The translations under genes were made by a program, and so were the position numbers. Under the pieces are notes generated by a model, which had not been told where the DNA came from, did not search any database, and worked only from the letters and a program-made list of their open reading frames with translations. Source: Saprospiraceae bacterium (GTDB lineage Bacteria > Bacteroidota > Bacteroidia > Chitinophagales > Saprospiraceae). From it: 45,108 nucleotides of DNA. The stretch lies in the NCBI GenBank assembly GCA_020629615.1, contig JAHDCZ010000015.1:1-45108 (forward strand). The letters run 5' to 3'. This document shows positions 40,289 through 45,108 of this stretch, piece after piece. Position 1 is the first letter of the stretch; the number at the start of each line of letters is the position of its first letter.

Positions 40289-42478
40289 CTATTTTTGTTT
40301 AAGGACAAGTTTCTTTTGAGTAAAATCATAAGCGGCTTCTAACATTTTCACTAAATTACTCCATTCCTCTGCTGAAACAATTTCGTTTTTATAGATTTTA
40401 GAGGTTGAGATTTTTAGTGTTTGACCTTCTTGAGTTACAGTTGAAATAAAGGAACCAATAGAATTATCAACATTAATTTTTAAATCTTCTAGACCGTGGG
40501 CAATCAACCCTTCTGGCAAAGTTATATTAATATTATTGACAATCGACTTGGCAAAATTCAGTTCGGCAGAATATCTTCTTTTTTCAAGTTCAGTATCAGA
40601 CAGTTCAACCTGACCACCTATTAATTCTCCAATGTTTAAAAATAAATTTGGTCCTGCTTTGGTTATATACTGATCCGAACTAAATGAATAGCTTAATTCT
40701 AAAGGGGAACTCTTATTTTCTACACCATTTTTATTAATAGAATAAGTTTCGAATTTATCAACTTTAAAATCCTCAGAAATGAAGTTTTCAATTATCTCGG
40801 ATTTATCATCATTAAGTTCATCATATGATTTAAGTGTTTTTTTCAATTGTTTATTAGGATTTTTCTTTTTTTTCTTTTTTTTATCCAATAATGATTTACC
40901 ATCTTTTTTATTTTTTAAAAAAAGAATTTCGTCAAGCATATATTCGGTATGATATAGGATTTTGGGGCTATATGATTTTTTGAAGGAGCCTTCAAAAGTA
41001 AGATTACATGCAAAAGAAGTTGTTTTGTCCTCTATTGAAACGTCAATATTATTTGTAATAATATTTTTTTTATAATCAGATTTAGGAAGGTCTACGTTTT
41101 GAAACACACCTTTTCTGCGACCTAATTTCTCTTGATGAATGGTTAATGCCTTGGTGCCATCAATTCCTTCGATGGATGATCCAGGAGACAAATAATTATC
41201 AAAAGGCCAATAATACTCTTTTGTTTCTGGTACATATACGCCAAAAATTATTTCCTTTAATGTTGTTACCTCATCAAGAGTTCCATAATATTTGGGTGTA
41301 GCAATTACATAGTCGGAATCTAATTCATATTTGTCCAAAAGTTTAACGAAGGTACCCGCGAATATCTCACTCCTTATTTCATAATAATAATGAGATAAGG
41401 ATTCTGTAAAACCGTCTTCAATTAAATTTAAATTTTCTTTAGAAATATTTAATTTCAAAAAAGCCAATCGCATACCTCTATATATAGTTTCAACTCTATT
41501 TTGAGCATTCATTTTTTTAATGCTTTTTCCATCTAGTTCATTTTCAACATTCTTTTGGAAAGATTGGATATACAGCTTGAAAGTTGAAATTCCTGATTTC
41601 AAAACATCTTTGGGATCAAGAGTTTTTTGAATCGGTTCTTTTTTATTGGCCATAAAACCATTTTGTTGAATTGCCATGATTTTTATGCAAGGCTCTGTTT
41701 TGAATCGAGGCTTCCATCTTTCCTTTTGTTCAGCCGGTCTATTAGAATCATTTAATACAAAACGTTTGACTATTTTTCTTCTTCGCCCTTTCAAATCTAT
41801 TCCTCCTTTTTTGTCTTGAACAAATTCTGGAGCATCGTTAATAGAATTGTAATAAAAAGTCCAATGTTTATCAACATCAAAAATTATTTGTTGAGAAAGA
41901 ATCGGAATCGAAGAATTCAAAGTGGCTATTAGCTCTATATTGTTGGAGTAATCCTGCGTAAATACTTTAAAATAATCTATAATATCGCCAACCTCTAAAT
42001 TTGGAATTGCGATCTTGTAAAAGTTTTCAGAATGGAAATCATCTTTATATCTGTCAGGTACTTCTGTTTCAACTTTAATGGCTTTTTTTAAGTCTACCGT
42101 GAGTTTTTCTCCATTTGCTTTGATTATCTTGATACCTCCAGCATCGGAAGGTTGAAAAAAGTATTCAGCAAAATCCTCTATAGCTGACTTATCTTGAAGT
42201 AATATTTTTTTTCTAATAATTCCCCTAGTAGAATTTTTATCAGTAAAAGTATTTCTTAAAAAGGCAATGTGTATTTTTTGGAATAGTACAACTGCCGCTT
42301 TGTCCTTCCATTTATTAGGGGCTTTACTAATGTTGAATGATTTGTCATCTTCGCCAAAAACTGTTTTAAAGTATTTTAAACTTTTTTCTTCAAATTTCTT
42401 TAACTCTTTATCTGATCTTTTCTTTTGAGCTGATAAAGTACAAGAAAGAAGTAGAAAAAGGATAACTAGTTTGTTCAT
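40289..42478 (-). CDS. DUF3857-type protein with degenerate transglutaminase-like domain
   Basis: A 729-residue secreted protein (signal peptide about 1-17, ending TLSAQ). The N-terminal part has the DUF3857 character (IKIIKANGEKLTVDLKKAI, IAIPNLEVGDIIDYFKVFTQ). The middle, around residues 325-430, aligns by eye with the transglutaminase-like domain of the preceding gene, but the catalytic positions are replaced: IFAGTFVKL in place of the Cys-containing GDCKGMANL, LKEIIF in place of DNHMIC, and YYWPFD in place of YYLDPT. The C-terminal third is beta-rich with a poly-Lys insert (KKKKKKKNPNK). It is probably an inactive partner of the upstream protein, 5 bases away. Function unknown. Confidence 0.65.
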   Translation of the reverse strand: MNKLVILFLLLSCTLSAQKKRSDKELKKFEEKSLKYFKTVFGEDDKSFNISKAPNKWKDKAAVVLFQKIHIAFLRNTFTDKNSTRGIIRKKILLQDKSAIEDFAEYFFQPSDAGGIKIIKANGEKLTVDLKKAIKVETEVPDRYKDDFHSENFYKIAIPNLEVGDIIDYFKVFTQDYSNNIELIATLNSSIPILSQQIIFDVDKHWTFYYNSINDAPEFVQDKKGGIDLKGRRRKIVKRFVLNDSNRPAEQKERWKPRFKTEPCIKIMAIQQNGFMANKKEPIQKTLDPKDVLKSGISTFKLYIQSFQKNVENELDGKSIKKMNAQNRVETIYRGMRLAFLKLNISKENLNLIEDGFTESLSHYYYEIRSEIFAGTFVKLLDKYELDSDYVIATPKYYGTLDEVTTLKEIIFGVYVPETKEYYWPFDNYLSPGSSIEGIDGTKALTIHQEKLGRRKGVFQNVDLPKSDYKKNIITNNIDVSIEDKTTSFACNLTFEGSFKKSYSPKILYHTEYMLDEILFLKNKKDGKSLLDKKKKKKKNPNKQLKKTLKSYDELNDDKSEIIENFISEDFKVDKFETYSINKNGVENKSSPLELSYSFSSDQYITKAGPNLFLNIGELIGGQVELSDTELEKRRYSAELNFAKSIVNNINITLPEGLIAHGLEDLKINVDNSIGSFISTVTQEGQTLKISTSKIYKNEIVSAEEWSNLVKMLEAAYDFTQKKLVLKQK

Positions 42479-42483
42479 ATGGA

Positions 42484-44349
42484 TTACATTTTTTCGAGAA
42501 TGATAGTATCTTCATATTTTTCTGAAAGTTGTTTAATATCAGAATTCCATTTGTCAAAATCTTTCGGCATAAGAATGCCATTCACAATTTCAATTGTTTT
42601 GGTATATGTTATTGTACTATCAATTTGTTTAAAATTCAGATTCAAGCGATAATTTTCATTTGCGATTTGAAGATTTTCGGGGATATAATTAATTTTCCAG
42701 GCATTCGGAATATTTAATGTTATTACCTTTTTAATAAAGACTGGACTACTTGTTTTAATGGGCGTAATACGATCTTCATCAATACTATAACCTCCAAATT
42801 CGTTACCTATTTCGAGATTTACATAAACTTCGTTTTCTAGGTTGATAACACTATTCTTTTTGATCATTTCAAACTCCAAAAGAAAATTTTTATCTCTATA
42901 ATCCTCGTTTGGATAAGTATCGATATCAACTTCATAATTTTTATCAAAAGATGCTGTGAAATTTCTGACAAAATCCATTCTGTCATTTTGTGCCATACTG
43001 AAAATGGAATTCAAAACATTTGTTTTTTGGTCTCCAGTTAATTTTATTTCAGCTTCTCCAACCAATTGATCAATATTTAAGTCAAAGTTTCCAGTAAAAA
43101 GATATGAATGATCTTTGCCACCATTAAAAGGAATCGAATCGATAATATAATTCGATTGATCTTCAATTAGGACTTGTTTTCCTTGCAGTCGTCCTGCATT
43201 TTTTCCGAAATCCCCATACTTTTCTGTAGGGTCTAAGTAGTATTTTTCTTTATCAAGAAATACAGTACAAATCATATGATTGTCAACTACCAATGATGGA
43301 ATATTGTAGTTGTACGGAAGATCAGTAGTACCAATCCAAGTAAGTCTAGCGTCGAACCCAGCTAACTTTAACATCTCTTTGGTAAGGTTTGCCATACCTT
43401 TACAATCTCCAAACTTATTCCCGAAAACGGATTGGCAATCTTCAGGTTTAAATCCCATGATTCCATATTCAAATGCTACGTAACGAATATTATCTTGGAC
43501 CCAATAGTATATGGATTTAACTTTCTCTAAATCAGATGTTTTGTTTTTAGTTAATTCACTTACTAGCTCCTCAAATTTCTGAGTATTGTTGGATACTGAA
43601 GATACTAAATCACTATACCACCCATATAAATCTCCTACATCTGAGAAAATATCTATTTGATCAGACCCCTGTCGTATTTTTTGCGGGACTAATATTATAT
43701 GCGGATAAACACAACTTCTAGAAGGCTCATAACGATCAGTAAACGCTTTTGGAATGTTTGATAAGGAATATTCTGTTTTTCTTTTGTTTTTAACAATTTT
43801 TATTTTTTGATCAGTCTTGTTAAAATTGATTTCAACAGTTTTCAAATCCAACCATTTAGGCACTGTAATATTGACCTTGATAATATTACTCTCACATACG
43901 TCATGAAAATAAATAGGATCAATAAAGCGAATGTCATTAATTTCCTTCGTATATTCAATACAAAGTCTATTTTCCGATTCTTTAAAAAGATGTTCGAAAT
44001 ACATTAGCTTCAAATCCGAATGAAAAATACCTTCACTTTGGTAATCCGAAATCACCGGTTTGATTTTAGCCTTTTTCATTTTCTTTCCAGATCTTTTAAC
44101 TAAGTTTTTTATCTCAGAATTATTATCAAAGAAAATAGCTTTTGAAAAAGAGTAATCGATTACTCCGTTATATTCATAACATATGTGATAAGAATAACTA
44201 GCAACAGGATCTAAATTGGAATCTAAATCGAACGAAACGTTTAAGTTTGATTCAGTGATTATTAAATCTTCTTGGGAACTACTCGAGCTAACATAGCAAA
44301 AAGTAAGAATAATGAATCCAATTCTTAAAAGGGGATTTTTAAAATTCAT
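42484..44349 (-). CDS. DUF3857 protein with transglutaminase-like domain
   Basis: A 621-residue secreted protein (signal peptide about 1-26). The N-terminal DUF3857 region is beta-rich (about 30-220). A transglutaminase-like core follows at about 270-380, with an intact-looking triad: Cys316 in NKFGDCKGMANLTKEML, His358 in SLVVDNHMICTVFL, and Asp373 in YYLDPTEKYGDFG; the preceding WVQDNIRYVAFEYGIMGFKP segment is standard. The C-terminal beta-rich part (about 390-600) resembles DUF3858. Such proteins are periplasmic or surface-bound in Bacteroidota and may act as peptidases or transglutaminases; no substrate is known. It is followed after 5 bases by the degenerate homologue. Confidence 0.8.
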   Translation of the reverse strand: MNFKNPLLRIGFIILTFCYVSSSSSQEDLIITESNLNVSFDLDSNLDPVASYSYHICYEYNGVIDYSFSKAIFFDNNSEIKNLVKRSGKKMKKAKIKPVISDYQSEGIFHSDLKLMYFEHLFKESENRLCIEYTKEINDIRFIDPIYFHDVCESNIIKVNITVPKWLDLKTVEINFNKTDQKIKIVKNKRKTEYSLSNIPKAFTDRYEPSRSCVYPHIILVPQKIRQGSDQIDIFSDVGDLYGWYSDLVSSVSNNTQKFEELVSELTKNKTSDLEKVKSIYYWVQDNIRYVAFEYGIMGFKPEDCQSVFGNKFGDCKGMANLTKEMLKLAGFDARLTWIGTTDLPYNYNIPSLVVDNHMICTVFLDKEKYYLDPTEKYGDFGKNAGRLQGKQVLIEDQSNYIIDSIPFNGGKDHSYLFTGNFDLNIDQLVGEAEIKLTGDQKTNVLNSIFSMAQNDRMDFVRNFTASFDKNYEVDIDTYPNEDYRDKNFLLEFEMIKKNSVINLENEVYVNLEIGNEFGGYSIDEDRITPIKTSSPVFIKKVITLNIPNAWKINYIPENLQIANENYRLNLNFKQIDSTITYTKTIEIVNGILMPKDFDKWNSDIKQLSEKYEDTIILEKM

Positions 44350-44372
44350 ATTTCAATAAGTTCAAATCGAAA

Positions 44373-44942
44373 TCAATATCCAAGAAACTTACAAACTCCA
44401 ATTGAAAATACTCCTGATGAAGATCCATCAGAATTTTCTTTAGTAAATTGTTCGATTCTCAAGAAGTATTCAACCAATGAAACTTTGGACCAATAACGTA
44501 TAGAAACTTGTGCACTTAAGGCTCCATATAATTCCCTATCACCGGTAATTGGCAAAAAATGCAAATTGTAGCCAGCACTAAGACCTAAACCAAGATTTGC
44601 ATCGGAATCATAGGTCGATCCTGCTCCAAAGTTTAAAGAAAGATAAGTTGGCGATTCAATTCCAAAAAACCCATCTCCACTTACCCAATCAAGACCAAGA
44701 CTGGGATTAGTTTCTGTGCTGATGGATAAATTATCACCAAGATCAACAAGGTTATATCTAAATTTGTAATAAAAACCATAATCATAGGATATTTCTTCGG
44801 AAAAACTGTTTTCAGTAGGTAAAGAATATAAACTGAAGTAACTACCTATGCCATGAAATATTTTAGTCGATGCAGATCCCTGAGCATTTAGTTGAAACTG
44901 AGTAAGAGCAATAAAAAAAGCAAGAGCAATAATTTTTTTCAT
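44373..44942 (-). CDS. Small outer-membrane beta-barrel-like protein
   Basis: A 189-residue protein with a signal peptide (about 1-20, ending FQLNAQ) and then alternating beta-strands rich in Gly, Tyr, Ser and Phe (DYGFYYKFRYNLV, TYLSLNFGAGSTY, NLGLGLSAGYNLHFLPITG, ELYGALSAQVSIRYW). It ends with a terminal strand SSGVFSIGVCKFLGY, as in outer-membrane barrels. Function unknown. It is 23 bases upstream of the transglutaminase-like gene, so the three genes probably form a transcript. The ATG at 44942 fits the signal peptide; a longer frame to 44981 is open but unsupported. Confidence 0.6.
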   Translation of the reverse strand: MKKIIALAFFIALTQFQLNAQGSASTKIFHGIGSYFSLYSLPTENSFSEEISYDYGFYYKFRYNLVDLGDNLSISTETNPSLGLDWVSGDGFFGIESPTYLSLNFGAGSTYDSDANLGLGLSAGYNLHFLPITGDRELYGALSAQVSIRYWSKVSLVEYFLRIEQFTKENSDGSSSGVFSIGVCKFLGY

Positions 44943-45052
44943 TGGTGTTAATTTAATATTATAAATATTTGAATCTGGCAAAGAAACCTATCTCTTTGAA
45001 GAACCCTAATTTAGTAAAAGTACAATTATTATTTGATTGACAATTTTAATGC

Positions 45053-45108
45053 TTAATTGTCCTTACTCTTATCTTTCTTAATATCCTTTACAATATCCTT
45101 GACATCTT
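45053..45108 (-). CDS. 3' end of an unidentified gene running off the window
   Basis: The minus-strand frame reads DVKDIVKDIKKDKSKDN and stops at 45053. The charged, Lys/Asp-rich tail has a helical repeat (VKDIVKDIKKD). Such tails occur in several proteins, including TatA-type translocase components, but nothing more can be said. It belongs to a gene whose main part lies beyond 45108. Confidence 0.4.
   Translation of the reverse strand, partial: DVKDIVKDIKKDKSKDN

Noticed and set aside
1-45108. CRISPR arrays, insertion sequences, prophage genes, integrase or att sites
   Set aside because: No regularly spaced repeats, transposase-like frames, integrases or phage genes were seen. The repeats found are short dyads only.

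Overview
The window is a low-GC chromosomal segment of a member of the Bacteroidota. Evidence: promoter-like elements of the form TTG-N19/20-TAnnTTTG (upstream of rplM, yicC and the tRNA gene), very weak Shine-Dalgarno signals, a T9SS C-terminal sorting domain on a large secreted protein, an OmpA/TPR/PD40 protein with the PorE layout, and the rplM-rpsI-rpsB-tsf order. The large secreted protein, with its Cys-rich repeats, dockerin-like segment and sorting domain, has a Saprospiria-like flavour, but the family-level assignment is only a guess.

Layout. 1-1100: an accessory spot with an intact ParE-type toxin-antitoxin pair next to a decayed second ParE module that still reads clearly through stops and one frameshift. 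1100-3720: a tandem family of secreted beta-rich (probably outer-membrane) proteins with three intact copies, one truncated frameshifted copy, and a stranded T9SS sorting-domain tail between copies. 3750-7620: cutC and pyrH, then the rplM-rpsI-rpsB-tsf ribosomal operon with its own promoter and 5' hairpin leader (all minus strand). 7780-8920: a secreted TPR protein. 9050-12500: mevalonate-route genes (type 2 IPP isomerase, HMG-CoA reductase, a GYDIA-type GHMP kinase whose reading frame lacks a normal start codon). 12600-17100: Nfu iron-sulfur scaffold, inositol-monophosphatase-like enzyme, an unusual large methyltransferase, an orphan MacB/FtsX-type permease. 17160-19490: the T9SS cargo protein. 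19660-28270: M14 carboxypeptidase-like lipoprotein, flippase-like membrane protein, rmlA, a small unknown protein, rlmD, a PorE-like OmpA protein, a TPR protein. 28470-34700: radical SAM/SPASM protein coupled to a DinB protein, pth, a MurG-like glycosyltransferase, RNase E/G, a 31-residue AURKAIP1/COX24-like basic protein, a TPR protein and an HU protein. 34900-37400: yicC, gmk, apaG, ogt and tRNA-Phe. 37480-45108: an MtfA-like protein without catalytic residues, two lipoproteins sharing a module, a pair of DUF3857/transglutaminase-like proteins (one apparently active, one not), a small outer-membrane-type protein, and the 3' tail of a further gene.

Most of the window is conserved housekeeping DNA. 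The accessory parts are the left end and the 37.5-45 kb block. I found no clearly new multi-gene system. The most interesting items are the GHMP kinase with an apparent AUC start, the rearranged tandem gene family with a sorting-domain fossil, the two pseudoenzymes (MtfA-like and transglutaminase-like), the paired lipoproteins with a shared module, and the standalone methyltransferase. All family assignments come from reading motifs; no searches were run.
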